Below, in pieces: positions 16,264-23,429 of a stretch of DNA of 35,726 bases. Each line of letters starts with the position of its first letter. Positions within the stretch are counted from its first letter, which is position 1. Source of the DNA: Anaerolineales bacterium. GTDB taxonomy: Bacteria; Chloroflexota; Anaerolineae; Anaerolineales; Villigracilaceae. The notes beneath the pieces were generated by a model. The model was not told where the DNA came from. It worked only from the letters and a program-made list of their open reading frames with translations, and made no database searches. Where the stretch lies: the NCBI GenBank assembly GCA_021462845.1, contig JAJTXU010000020.1, positions 1 through 35,726 on the forward strand. Reading direction: 5' to 3'. A program made the position numbers and the translations under genes.

Positions 16264-17169
16264 CTAATTGGGAGCCTGAGTCAGATCAATATCGAACCAT
16301 TTGAGCGAGAGTTCTGAGAGTTTGCCGTCTCCGTGCATCTGTGTGAAGACTTTATTTACTTCGGCGAGAAGAGTGGCGGCAGGCAGGCTGGAGGTTTTGT
16401 CGAACGCTGCGGCGAGATCCTCCGAGAACACTGGGGAGCCGAGCTTGACGACCGGGAATCCTTCAGCGATATTCGCATCCACAACGGTTTCAGACGTAAC
16501 GTAGCCAATGAAATCCTCACGACCGGCGGCAATGGCTTGGGCGCATTCCTGGTCGGTCTCGAGCGGAACAACCGTTACGTTCGGCGCTTCGGCGTAAATG
16601 GAGGCTTCAGGTAAACCCAAACCAGCCATATCGTGATTGAGCCACGATTCGTAGGTGGTGGCGGTGCCAACGCAGAGAGCCTGCCCCTCGAGATCGGCGA
16701 GGGACGAGATGCCCGCATCGGCGCGTACTGCGACAACTGCCGGGGTGTAATAGTACGGCACGCTGAAGTCGAGGACTTCCTGGCGGGCGGTGGTGACGGT
16801 CATCGAGCCAACGCTCACATCCCACTTGTCAGCCCAGGAACCAGCGGTGATCGTGTCCCATGACGGGGTGGCGAAGCAGGTTTCCACGCCGAGCGCGTCG
16901 CCGATGGCGATGGCGGCATCCACATCAAAGCCTTGCATTTCGGCAGTGGTCAACGCGTCGGATGGGCATTTCGAATCGGCGGGTCGTTTGCCTTCGGTGT
17001 TCAAAAACGATTGTGGTTCGTAGTTCGGGTCGGTCGAAACGAGGATGTAGCCGCGCTGTTTGATCGCGCCCAGCAAATCATCCGCTTGAGCGCCGCCTCC
17101 GCCTCCGCACGCTGTCAGCGCGAATGCGGCAACGATGCCAACGACTAACACTTTGTAAAGATTCTTCAT
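16264..17169 (-). CDS. Amino acid ABC transporter substrate-binding lipoprotein
   Basis: This 301-residue family 3 solute-binding protein captures a polar amino acid outside the membrane. A lipoprotein signal peptide (MKNLYKVLVVGIVAAFALTAC) ends in the lipobox LTAC, so Cys is acylated. A short Gly-rich tether follows. Then come GYILVSTDPNYEPQSF, GFDVDAAIAIGDAL, WDVSVGSMTVTTARQEVLDFSVPYYYTP and the second-lobe GQALCVGTATTYESWL segments, in normal order. The ATG at 17169 has GGAGGAG just upstream, and a TTG at 17181 falls on that site and is rejected. The ligand cannot be read from sequence. The downstream DDAH gene makes arginine or methylarginine plausible. Confidence 0.93.
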   Translation of the reverse strand: MKNLYKVLVVGIVAAFALTACGGGGGAQADDLLGAIKQRGYILVSTDPNYEPQSFLNTEGKRPADSKCPSDALTTAEMQGFDVDAAIAIGDALGVETCFATPSWDTITAGSWADKWDVSVGSMTVTTARQEVLDFSVPYYYTPAVVAVRADAGISSLADLEGQALCVGTATTYESWLNHDMAGLGLPEASIYAEAPNVTVVPLETDQECAQAIAAGREDFIGYVTSETVVDANIAEGFPVVKLGSPVFSEDLAAAFDKTSSLPAATLLAEVNKVFTQMHGDGKLSELSLKWFDIDLTQAPN

Positions 17170-17199
17170 GTTCTCCTCCAAGAGAATTAAGAATGGATT

Positions 17200-17220
17200 T
17201 GAGATGAACCGTTCATCTCA
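17200..17220. promoter_or_regulatory. Candidate operator: inverted repeat TGAGATGAAC-g-GTTCATCTCA
   Basis: Two perfect 10-base half-sites flank one central base. The repeat begins one or two bases downstream of the start point predicted from the promoter at 17229-17257 and about 31 bases before the ATG. That is the classic place for a repressor of an uptake operon. It might also fold as a short hairpin in the leader. Confidence 0.6.
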
Positions 17221-17228
17221 GTTTCGCA

Positions 17229-17257
17229 AGGATAGACTATTTTCTGCAATTCGACAA
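17229..17257 (-). promoter_or_regulatory. Promoter TTGTCG-N17-TATCCT of the amino-acid uptake operon
   Basis: On the minus strand the -35 TTGTCG is at 17257-17252 and the -10 TATCCT at 17234-17229, separated by exactly 17 bases. Predicted initiation is near 17222, giving a leader of about 53 bases that contains the inverted repeat at 17200-17220. Confidence 0.55.
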
Positions 17258-17301
17258 GTGTCATCGCTCATGAATGTATGGGAATGTGGACGCGCTGATC
17301 T

Positions 17302-18480
17302 CTATGCGTGTTTTTCAGACGTCCTGTTCAGGCTGTCTGATAGTTTCCTGCCCAGATTGATCCCTTGTTGATCGGCGATTTTGTAAAAGATATCGGCGGC
17401 AAATATGCAAATCACGATCGTGGCGGCGGAAGTTGTTATTGCTGAGACTGGATAGCCTATATGACTTTCGATATTTCTGTAAATGAATCCTGTGGCGCTG
17501 CACAAGATAGGGACATGGATCAGATAAAGCGAGAACGAAATTTTTCCCAGATAAACGGGCAATCTGGCTGAGAAAACACCAGCAACCCCCTTCGTGGATA
17601 GTGCAAGAAAAATTAATACGACTGCTATGATAAGGTGAAAAACGCCGCCATAATTTGGGGCGCCGATCAGCACCATGATGCCAAGTCCGAATAGCGCTTG
17701 AAGCCAGCCCGCTTTGAGGGCGCTTCCCGCTTTTGTGAAAACATCCGTGTTTTCATAAAGATCGCACAGTACGATGCCTAGCAAGAAAGCATTCAGCCAG
17801 TGCAGTTCTTTGAAGTAAAGTATTAGAACGATGATCGGATAAACAAACCAACGAATCGTTTTGTTGCCTACAAGGCTGAGGAAACCAAATAGAAAGAGCG
17901 AGCCGAAAAACTCAGGTTGCATTGTCCATAGGACGGTATTGTACGTTGTGTCGCGGTTGAAATCGAAGAATGTATCCCATACGGCTGACTTGATTGCCTG
18001 CGTCAGCGAAGGCTCAAACTCGTAGAAGGTAAATAGCCACCCTTGGCTTGTGTGAGTCCCCAGTCGTTCACCTAGGTCGTTGTTCGTCATCCAGCCTGCG
18101 GAGAGGATAATGAAAGCAAACAAAACCGAAGCAAAAATTGGGACGAACAATCTCGGATATCTTTTGATCACGCTCCTCGTCAGATATTCAGCGCTATCGA
18201 GATCGCGATTCGCCTTTGTGAGTTGAAAATATTTCCTACTGAGCACGAATGCCGACATGACCCAAAAGACCCAGACAGCGAAGTTTCCATCGTGCAACCC
18301 GGTGACAAAGTATTGTCCCGCCTTCGAGATTAGGAATGGAAAGTGAGTATTTAGATAGGACGCAATAGTCTGATCTGTTTCCACAAAAAACGCGAGATGC
18401 AGGTGGTCGAAAATTACCACCAGTGCGGCGATGCCTCGGATTCCCTCCAATGCCAGCATTTTTTGCGTGTTTTCGCTCAT
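17302..18480 (-). CDS. Acyltransferase family 3 membrane protein (OafA/YrhL type)
   Basis: This 392-residue integral membrane protein has about ten helices and transfers an acyl group to a surface glycan or similar acceptor. The first segment LALEGIRGIAALVVIFDHLHLAFF carries the family's R-G-x-A-A-x-x-V-x-x-x-H motif with the catalytic His. The LHDGNFAVWVFWVMSAFVLSRKYF segment corresponds to the G-x-x-A-V-x-x-F-F-x-L-S-G-F-V-L motif, with M-S-A-F-V-L replacing the usual L-S-G-F-V-L. C-terminal helices include FSARLPVYLGKISFSLYLIHVPIL. No glycan gene cluster is nearby, so the acceptor is unknown. An extended -10 (18511-18519) precedes it. Confidence 0.88.
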   Translation of the reverse strand: MSENTQKMLALEGIRGIAALVVIFDHLHLAFFVETDQTIASYLNTHFPFLISKAGQYFVTGLHDGNFAVWVFWVMSAFVLSRKYFQLTKANRDLDSAEYLTRSVIKRYPRLFVPIFASVLFAFIILSAGWMTNNDLGERLGTHTSQGWLFTFYEFEPSLTQAIKSAVWDTFFDFNRDTTYNTVLWTMQPEFFGSLFLFGFLSLVGNKTIRWFVYPIIVLILYFKELHWLNAFLLGIVLCDLYENTDVFTKAGSALKAGWLQALFGLGIMVLIGAPNYGGVFHLIIAVVLIFLALSTKGVAGVFSARLPVYLGKISFSLYLIHVPILCSATGFIYRNIESHIGYPVSAITTSAATIVICIFAADIFYKIADQQGINLGRKLSDSLNRTSEKHA

Positions 18481-18510
18481 GGTCGTTTCGCCATCGTGTA
18501 GGATTCCAAA

Positions 18511-18519
18511 AGTATAGCA
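18511..18519 (-). promoter_or_regulatory. Extended -10 TGCTATACT of the acyltransferase gene
   Basis: TGCTATACT on the minus strand lies 30 bases before the ATG at 18480 and lacks an evident -35 hexamer. It shares the intergenic region with the divergent NAD(P)H-hydrate gene promoter. Confidence 0.4.
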
Positions 18520-18567
18520 TAGGGGATTGATCGGACTTGACTTTTGTTAGAGCGTCATACGCCAACT

Positions 18568-18596
18568 TTGTTTGCGCCTTGGCTTTGCAGTACAAT
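18568..18596 (+). promoter_or_regulatory. Promoter TTGTTT-N17-TACAAT of the NAD(P)H-hydrate repair gene
   Basis: TTGTTT (18568-18573) and TACAAT (18591-18596) are spaced by 17 bases. Initiation near 18603 gives a 16-base leader containing the GGAG ribosome-binding site at 18610. Confidence 0.55.
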
Positions 18597-18618
18597 CTGC
18601 CTGTCACTTGGAGCAACC

Positions 18619-20235
18619 ATGAAACTTGTCACTGTCTCGCAAATGCAAGCCATCGAAAAAGAAGCCGATTCGAAAGGCTTGACCTATGATCAAATGATGC
18701 AAAACGCCGGTCAAGGACTGGCGGATGTTGTCGCCGATCTTTTCATTGACGATGACCAACTTGAAATTGTCGGTTTGGTTGGTCCCGGTAACAACGGCGG
18801 AGATGCCCTCGTTGCGCTAACCGCCCTTGCCGAAGAAGGCTGTAAGGCGAGCGCGTACCTCGTCAAACGCAAGAAAGATGATCTTGTTAAACAATTTGTT
18901 GATGTGGGTGGGAATATTTTTTCAGGCGATGATGCGTTCGAGCAACTTGCCGAATCTCTCGAAACCGCCGACGCACTCCTCGATGGCGTTCTTGGCACGG
19001 GAATTAAATTGCCATTGAAAAAAGAAGTTGCCGAAACGCTTTCCGAAGTCAATGACTTGCTGGATAGCCTCGACGAATCGCCGCTTGTTATCGCCGTAGA
19101 TTGTCCATCCGGTGTGGATTGCGATTCGGGCGAAGTCGCGGATGAAACGATTCATGCTGATCTGACCGTCACGATGGCGGCGGTCAAGCAGGGATTGTTG
19201 AAACTACCCGCGTTCGAGTATGTTGGCGAGTTGAAAGTCGTGGACATCGGCTTGCCCGTTGATCTGTCCTCGCTCAAAAATTTGCAAACCGAAGTAGCGG
19301 ATGAAGATTCTGTCTCCGCTCTTCTGCCGGAGCGCGCGCTCGATTCACACAAAGGGACGTTTGGCACGGCTCTCGTCGCGGCGGGATCCGTCAACTACAC
19401 CGGGGCAGTCGTCCTTGCCGGAGAGGCGGCGTATCGCGCGGGAACGGGACTCGTTCAACTGGCGATACCCGCGTCCATTCACGCGGCAGTCGCGGGTCAG
19501 CTTCCCGAAGCGACGTGGGTTTTGCTCCCGCACTCCACCGGCGTGATCTCATCCAGCGCATCCGAAGTGTTGTTGAAAAATATCGAACGTGCAACGGCAT
19601 TGTTGATCGGTCCCGGCTTGGGAACGGAAAGCGCGACGAAAGAGTTCATCGAAAATCTGTTGGCTGGGAAATCAACGCCCGCGAAGCGAAAACCTGCGAT
19701 CGGCTTTGTGCACGAAGAAAGAGATTCAAAAGAAGCGGAGAAAAATTCTTTGCCTCCGATGGTCGTTGATGCGGATGGCTTGCGCCTGCTCGCGCAGATC
19801 AAGGACTGGCAAACGAAATTACCCGCGCTGTCAATTTTGACTCCGCACCCCGGCGAAATGTCCGCGTTGACCGGGTTATCGAAAGAAGAAATTCAAGAGG
19901 ACAGGCAAGCAATCGCAAATAAATTTGCAAATGAATGGGGGCATGTTGTCGTCTTGAAAGGCGCGTTCACTGTGATTGCGTCACCCGATGGACGAACGAC
20001 GATCATCCCGGTTGCGTCACCCGCGTTAGCCCGCGCAGGGACAGGCGATGTGCTCGCCGGTCTCATCGTTGGCTTGCGCGCACAGGGACTGGATGCCTAC
20101 GACGCGGCAGTCGCCGGCGCATGGATCCACGCGCAAGCGGGTCTCTACGCCGCAGACGATCTCGGCACAACCGCATCGGTGATGGCAAGCGACGTGCTAA
20201 ATTCGATCTCAGACGTGTTGAGCGATTTGGAGTAA
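18619..20235 (+). CDS. nnr: Bifunctional NAD(P)H-hydrate epimerase / ADP-dependent dehydratase
   Basis: This 538-residue fusion repairs hydrated NADH and NADPH. The N-terminal domain (about 1-225) is the epimerase, with MQNAGQGLADVV, GPGNNGGDALVAL and DCPSGVDCDSGEV. The C-terminal domain (about 235-535) is the ribokinase-like dehydratase, with SHKGTFGTALVAAGS, GAVVLAGEAAYRAGTG, TPHPGEMSALTG, VVLKGAFTVI and the anion-hole motif ARAGTGDVLAGLI. Both halves are complete. A Lys/Glu-rich insertion (KRKPAIGFVHEERDSKEAEKN) interrupts the dehydratase before VVDADGLRLL and is probably a surface loop. The ATG at 18619 has GGAG 5 bases upstream. The longer reading frame from 18544 would start upstream of the promoter. 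Transcription ends at the hairpin at 20295-20324. Confidence 0.95.
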   Translation: MKLVTVSQMQAIEKEADSKGLTYDQMMQNAGQGLADVVADLFIDDDQLEIVGLVGPGNNGGDALVALTALAEEGCKASAYLVKRKKDDLVKQFVDVGGNIFSGDDAFEQLAESLETADALLDGVLGTGIKLPLKKEVAETLSEVNDLLDSLDESPLVIAVDCPSGVDCDSGEVADETIHADLTVTMAAVKQGLLKLPAFEYVGELKVVDIGLPVDLSSLKNLQTEVADEDSVSALLPERALDSHKGTFGTALVAAGSVNYTGAVVLAGEAAYRAGTGLVQLAIPASIHAAVAGQLPEATWVLLPHSTGVISSSASEVLLKNIERATALLIGPGLGTESATKEFIENLLAGKSTPAKRKPAIGFVHEERDSKEAEKNSLPPMVVDADGLRLLAQIKDWQTKLPALSILTPHPGEMSALTGLSKEEIQEDRQAIANKFANEWGHVVVLKGAFTVIASPDGRTTIIPVASPALARAGTGDVLAGLIVGLRAQGLDAYDAAVAGAWIHAQAGLYAADDLGTTASVMASDVLNSISDVLSDLE

Positions 20236-20248
20236 AACCGCATCGTAC

Positions 20249-20266
20249 CGCAACATTTATGTTGCG
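20249..20266 (+). other. Small hairpin after the NAD(P)H-hydrate gene
   Basis: CGCAACAT and ATGTTGCG pair perfectly around TT, 13 bases after the stop codon. There is no T-run. It may protect the mRNA 3' end ahead of the true terminator at 20295. Confidence 0.45.
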
Positions 20267-20294
20267 ATTCTTGAACAACAACAAATGGCAAAAC

Positions 20295-20324
20295 AAAAAG
20301 ACTCCCCACGCGGAGAGTCTTTTT
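20295..20324. terminator. Bidirectional rho-independent terminator
   Basis: AAAAAGACTC (20295-20304) pairs with GAGTCTTTTT (20315-20324). The T-rich ends on both strands allow termination of the plus-strand nnr mRNA and of the minus-strand SPFH mRNA, whose stop is at 20362. Confidence 0.85.
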
Positions 20325-20331
20325 GTTCATC

Positions 20332-20359
20332 ACGAATTACGAAGTACGCAATACGCAGT
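20332..20359. repeat. Direct period-7 repeat (class C, ACGNANT heptads)
   Basis: Four consecutive heptads ACGAATT-ACGAAGT-ACGCAAT-ACGCAGT occupy the space between the terminator and the SPFH stop codon. No inverted arm is present here, unlike the other heptad elements in the window. Confidence 0.75.
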
Positions 20360-20361
20360 AA

Positions 20362-21405
20362 CTAACTATTCATAAACGCTTCGAGCGCTTCTTTGCTGAT
20401 GCGGAACGCCTTGCCGACCTTCTTGGCTTTCAGGCTCTTATCGTTGATCGCCTCGAGGATATCCGCTTCGGTCACTTTCATGAACTGTGCGGCTTCTGCG
20501 GGGGTCATAATGTCCGGCATCTTTGCGCCGCCAGTGGCTCCGCCGCCGGGCGCGGCATTTTGGAATCCGCCTTGCAGAGCCTGTCCCATAATGTTGCCGA
20601 TGCCCATGCCTGCGCCGATCCCAGCGGTGAGACCTGCGCCGCCGCCTTCGTTTTGCGCGGCGTCGCGCATCGCGTCCGCGGCTTGCAGTTGGGTGTAGGT
20701 TGCCATATCGAGCATGCCCATATCGCGCAACTCCTGCGCCGACTTGCTCGAAGGTTTCAAGTTGCCGATGTAGAAACTCTTGAGCGCAATGCCGAGCGCA
20801 TCGAAATCATCCTGCGCCTTCGCGCGGACCGCCGCGCCGATCTCTTCGGTCAACCCGATCAAGTCCACGACGCTTTTCGCGGCTGTCGTCTCGCCAAGCG
20901 CATCCTGCAATTTCGAGAGCAACATGGTCTTCAAACGTTCTTCGATATCCGCAGTGCGATACGAACCTTGCGCGCCGACAACTTGTGTCACGAACTGTTG
21001 CGGGTCTTTCACTTGGAATGAATATGTTCCAAATCCCTGCAACAACGCGACGCCGAGTCCCATGCCGGGATTGCGGACGATGATCGGTTGCGGCGTGCCC
21101 CATTTTTCATTCGCAAATTCTTTGAGCGATACAAAATACACTTCCGCGGGGAACGGCGTGCGGTCGTTGAACGCCTTGCCGATCCAGTCAATCAACTTGG
21201 GGATGTTCGCAGTGGCGATGGTGTGCCTGCCTGCGCCGAACACATCCAGCGCGTTGCCGTCGCGGAAGAACACCGCCGCCTGCGACTCGCGCACGATCAC
21301 TTGCGAGCCGATGCGATAGTCGCCGATGCCCGTCTCGGGGAAGCGATGGACGATCTCGTCTCGCATTTCATTTGGGTATTCGATAACGTCAAAAATTCTA
21401 GCCAT
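20362..21405 (-). CDS. SPFH-domain protein fused to a C-terminal excisionase-type helix-turn-helix
   Basis: This 347-residue cytoplasmic protein has an SPFH (band 7-like) domain over about residues 30-235, recognisable from the SQVIVRESQAAVFFRDGNALDVFGAGRHTI strand block and the DPQQFVTQVVG segment. It is closest to the YdjI/'virion core'-type SPFH proteins, which lack a membrane anchor. After a helical region (AKAQDDFDALGIALKSFYI) comes a Gly/Ala/Met-rich flexible linker (about 250-297). The C-terminal domain of about 47 residues (MTPAEAAQFMKVTEADILEAI then KAKKVGKAFRISKEALEAFM) has the form of a MerR/Xis-type DNA-binding domain. YdjI relatives more often end in zinc ribbons. AAAGGAG lies 7 bases before the ATG. 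Confidence 0.85.
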   Translation of the reverse strand: MARIFDVIEYPNEMRDEIVHRFPETGIGDYRIGSQVIVRESQAAVFFRDGNALDVFGAGRHTIATANIPKLIDWIGKAFNDRTPFPAEVYFVSLKEFANEKWGTPQPIIVRNPGMGLGVALLQGFGTYSFQVKDPQQFVTQVVGAQGSYRTADIEERLKTMLLSKLQDALGETTAAKSVVDLIGLTEEIGAAVRAKAQDDFDALGIALKSFYIGNLKPSSKSAQELRDMGMLDMATYTQLQAADAMRDAAQNEGGGAGLTAGIGAGMGIGNIMGQALQGGFQNAAPGGGATGGAKMPDIMTPAEAAQFMKVTEADILEAINDKSLKAKKVGKAFRISKEALEAFMNS

Positions 21406-21436
21406 GATTTTCTCCTTTTGAAGAGCGTTGTTTTTG

Positions 21437-21442
21437 ATTATA
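21437..21442 (-). promoter_or_regulatory. -10 element TATAAT of the SPFH gene
   Basis: A perfect TATAAT on the minus strand sits 31 bases before the ATG and just after the xdhC terminator. The region upstream is A/T-rich but has no good -35 hexamer. Confidence 0.45.
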
Positions 21443-21460
21443 TTCTATTCTACGAGAAAA

Positions 21461-21491
21461 GACCTGACAGGTTTCAAAAACCTGTCAGGTC
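21461..21491 (-). terminator. Rho-independent terminator after xdhC
   Basis: GACCTGACAGGTTT and its exact complement form a 14-bp stem with a 3-base loop. On the minus strand it is followed by TTTTC. It begins five bases after the xdhC stop codon and separates that operon from the SPFH gene. Confidence 0.85.
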
Positions 21492-21495
21492 TATA

Positions 21496-22287
21496 TCAAT
21501 CTTTCATCTGTTTTCCCGTCCCCTTATCGCGCAGCATCAAAATCTCCGCCATGATGCTCACCGCGATCTCCTCCGGCGTTTCGGCGTTCAACTCCAAGCC
21601 CATCGGCGAATGGACTCGCGCGATCAATTCATCGGACACGCCTTTTCCTTTCAACGCCTTGACCGTCGTCAGCCATCTTCGTTTCGAGCCGATCACACCG
21701 ACGTATGCCGCCTTCGATTCGAGAAGCGGAGGCAGACCCGCCGCGTCCACTCCGGACCCTCGGCTGGTTACCACTAGGAAAGTTTGGCGCGTCATCTTCA
21801 GCTGACTCGGCAACTCCGCCATTGGAACTGGGTAATACGCGTCAGCCCCCGGCACAGATTCGGGGTTGCAAAACTCCGCGCGATCATCGCTGACCGCCAC
21901 TCGAAATCCCAGCCACTTCGCCAAATGGACGACTGCCTTGCCCACATGCCCGCCGCCGATGACGACGATCATCGCGGGAGGAAGAATCGGTTCCACAAAC
22001 ACCTCCACAGTTCCGCCGCACACACCCGGGTCGCCGCGCTTGGGATTAACAAGGTTGTATGTAATTGTGCGCGGCTTGCCGTCGCTGATCGCCATCCACG
22101 CCTCGTCGAGGACGCGGTGTTCCAAATCCCCGCCGCCGACCGTGCCGATGAATTTGCCATCCGGGTACACCAGCATTTTGCTCCCCACATGGCGCGGCGT
22201 CGAGCCTTCGCTTTTAGTCACCGTGCATAGCGCGGCGGATTCGTTATTTTTTTCGAGTTCTGAAAGGGCTTGGAAGATTGAGGTCAC
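21496..22287 (-). CDS. xdhC: XdhC-family molybdenum cofactor insertion protein
   Basis: This 263-residue protein of the XdhC/CoxF family binds, protects and sulfurates molybdenum cofactor and delivers it to xanthine-dehydrogenase-type enzymes. The N-terminal domain has AALCTVTKSEGSTPRHVGSKMLV and TVGGGDLEHRVLDEA. The C-terminal Rossmann domain has VVIGGGHVGKAVVHLAKWLGFRVAVSDDR, and it ends in MGLELNAETPEEIAVSIMAEIL. Both halves are complete. Its ATG overlaps the HEPN gene by four bases (ATGA), so in this genome it is translated behind a TA-type pair. Its probable client is the fused molybdenum protein at 25448-28450. Confidence 0.93.
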   Translation of the reverse strand: MTSIFQALSELEKNNESAALCTVTKSEGSTPRHVGSKMLVYPDGKFIGTVGGGDLEHRVLDEAWMAISDGKPRTITYNLVNPKRGDPGVCGGTVEVFVEPILPPAMIVVIGGGHVGKAVVHLAKWLGFRVAVSDDRAEFCNPESVPGADAYYPVPMAELPSQLKMTRQTFLVVTSRGSGVDAAGLPPLLESKAAYVGVIGSKRRWLTTVKALKGKGVSDELIARVHSPMGLELNAETPEEIAVSIMAEILMLRDKGTGKQMKD

Positions 22288-22673
22288 TTTTTCAGCCCAA
22301 GAAATGAACGAGCAAATCGTCGAACGTTCCCCGCAATTTGTATTGCTTCCTTCGCCTCACTGCGAGTTGGCTGATTGCCCGGGTATCTCCGTCGCACCGC
22401 ATATTCGGTTAGATCGATCATTTGTTGCAAGTCGAGCCCGGTGATGATTCCCGCCTTGTTACACATGGTATTCAGAGCGGGAAGGTCGTGTGTTTTGGGA
22501 AAATCTTTATCCTTGAAGATCAACAATGCTTTGAGGTATTTCTCCGCGCTTTGTTGCGCGTGAAAGCATGTTCCTGATAGCAACGGTTTTTTGAGTCTAA
22601 AAAGCGCTTTCGATGCCGTGAAGTCTTCCTCCGCTTGCGCGATCCAGGATTTCAGTTCATTTATGTCTGTCAT
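22284..22673 (-). CDS. HEPN-domain protein
   Basis: This 129-residue all-helical protein of the HEPN superfamily is the probable RNase-type or structural partner of the adjacent nucleotidyltransferase. Typical parts are WIAQAEEDFTASKALFRLKKPLLSGTCFHAQQSAEKYLKALL and THDLPALNTM, then the YAVRRRYPGN motif. I cannot find the R-x4-6-H motif of catalytic HEPN RNases, so enzymatic toxicity is doubtful. The motif set agrees with the PF05168-type HEPN found next to MNT proteins. It overlaps the MNT gene by 17 bases and the xdhC start by four. Confidence 0.88.
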   Translation of the reverse strand: MTDINELKSWIAQAEEDFTASKALFRLKKPLLSGTCFHAQQSAEKYLKALLIFKDKDFPKTHDLPALNTMCNKAGIITGLDLQQMIDLTEYAVRRRYPGNQPTRSEAKEAIQIAGNVRRFARSFLGLKK

Positions 22674-23019
22674 AAAGAACTTTGCCTTTTTTGATGATTT
22701 CTCGAATGAAGAAGCTATTGTCTTTGCCGCCTCTAAGCGCCTCTTCCACTTCTTTGGGCGTCTTCACGATGATATCCACAGGGAATTGACGCGGATAGAG
22801 TAGCATCGAGATTTCCCGATATTTTTCTTTGGGATTGCCATCTGTGATGACAAGCAGGTCAATATCGCTATCTGGGGTGGGGTTGCCCTCCGCGTAAGAA
22901 CCAAACAGTATGATTTTCTCCGGCTGGAGAGCAGACGCAATGCGATCAACAGCCTGCGGTAACGTTTGCGCTACAGACGGGAAACCGGTTGGTTTCACTT
23001 TTGTGGCAAGTTCAAACAT
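22657..23019 (-). CDS. MNT-type nucleotidyltransferase (HEPN partner)
   Basis: This 120-residue minimal nucleotidyltransferase has the motif GSYAEGNPTPDSDIDLLVI (G-S followed by D-x-D) that binds nucleotide and metal. VDIIVKTPKEVEEAL supplies the third acidic position. In characterised HEPN/MNT pairs this protein is the antitoxin and AMPylates the HEPN partner. AAGGA lies 8 bases before the ATG. TACAAT at 23045-23040, with a possible TTGGGA 18 bases further, is a candidate promoter that falls inside the pyrophosphatase relic at 23052-23135. Confidence 0.88.
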   Translation of the reverse strand: MFELATKVKPTGFPSVAQTLPQAVDRIASALQPEKIILFGSYAEGNPTPDSDIDLLVITDGNPKEKYREISMLLYPRQFPVDIIVKTPKEVEEALRGGKDNSFFIREIIKKGKVLYDRHK

Positions 23020-23051
23020 TGCATCTTCCTTTGTTGATTATTGTACTTCAT

Positions 23052-23135
23052 CTATTCCAGCAATCCCAACACTACAGGCAGTAACTGCTTCTTCCTCGAA
23101 ACTACGCCTTGCGCGTCGCGCGATGCGTCTGCCAG
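23052..23135 (-). pseudogene. Relic 3' end of a second CBS-pyrophosphatase gene
   Basis: Read on the minus strand, these bases encode LADASRDAQGVVSRKKQ and continue to a stop in register with the C-terminus of the intact pyrophosphatase at 23430-24767. From the Arg codon at 23120 to the last Glu codon, 22 of 22 amino acids are identical, yet 10 codons differ synonymously. The relic therefore comes from a diverged functional copy and not from a fresh duplication. Upstream of the Leu codon the similarity ends at once, and the DUF2283 stop codon lies nine bases away. No start codon or remaining domain exists. Confidence 0.88.
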
Positions 23136-23143
23136 CGTTTCCC

Positions 23144-23383
23144 TTACTTTGTCGCGATCTTCTTGCTGGCGTTCATGATGGTCATCCCGACCATCTCTTC
23201 GTTTTCATAGCGCACAACTACATCGTTGTCTAGTAGTTCAGAATCGTCCGCATGACTGGGTTTCTTGAAGTTGACGTACAGCACATCCGCATCTTCATCG
23301 TAGGATAACCAGATATTTTTTTGATTCAATTGCAGCACTTGCGGCACAAATGTAAGAACGTGATTTAAATCTACCGTTGCCAT
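23144..23383 (-). CDS. DUF2283 protein
   Basis: This 79-residue acidic protein has the DUF2283 core: IWLSYDEDADVLYVNFKKPSHADDSELLDNDVVVRYENEEMVGMTIMNASK. In it YD-x-x-A-D-x-L-Y-x-x-F and D-x-x-V-x-x-x-Y-x-x-x-x-x-V-G-x-x-x-x-x-A form the two halves of a small beta fold. DUF2283 proteins are commonly found as the antitoxin-like partner of DUF4258 proteins, but no such partner is present. AAGGAG lies 8 bases before the ATG. The gene is inserted between an intact and a relic pyrophosphatase 3' end, suggesting acquisition or rearrangement at that site. Confidence 0.85.
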   Translation of the reverse strand: MATVDLNHVLTFVPQVLQLNQKNIWLSYDEDADVLYVNFKKPSHADDSELLDNDVVVRYENEEMVGMTIMNASKKIATK

Positions 23384-23429
23384 ATTTTCTTTCTCCTTTT
23401 ACAGATTTGGCTTTATACATGCTGATCTG

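Noticed and set aside
17200-17220. Riboswitch in the leader of the amino-acid uptake operon
   Set aside because: The leader is only about 53 bases with one simple inverted repeat, too small for known amino-acid riboswitch folds.
21088-21777. Plus-strand open frame of 229 codons across the SPFH and xdhC genes
   Set aside because: It crosses the terminator hairpin and promoter of two well-supported minus-strand genes, and its composition is that of an antisense shadow.
23136-23429. DUF2283 gene as a conventional transposon with target-site duplication
   Set aside because: The flanking copies differ at 10 of 22 codons, too diverged for a target duplication, and there is no transposase or terminal inverted repeat.
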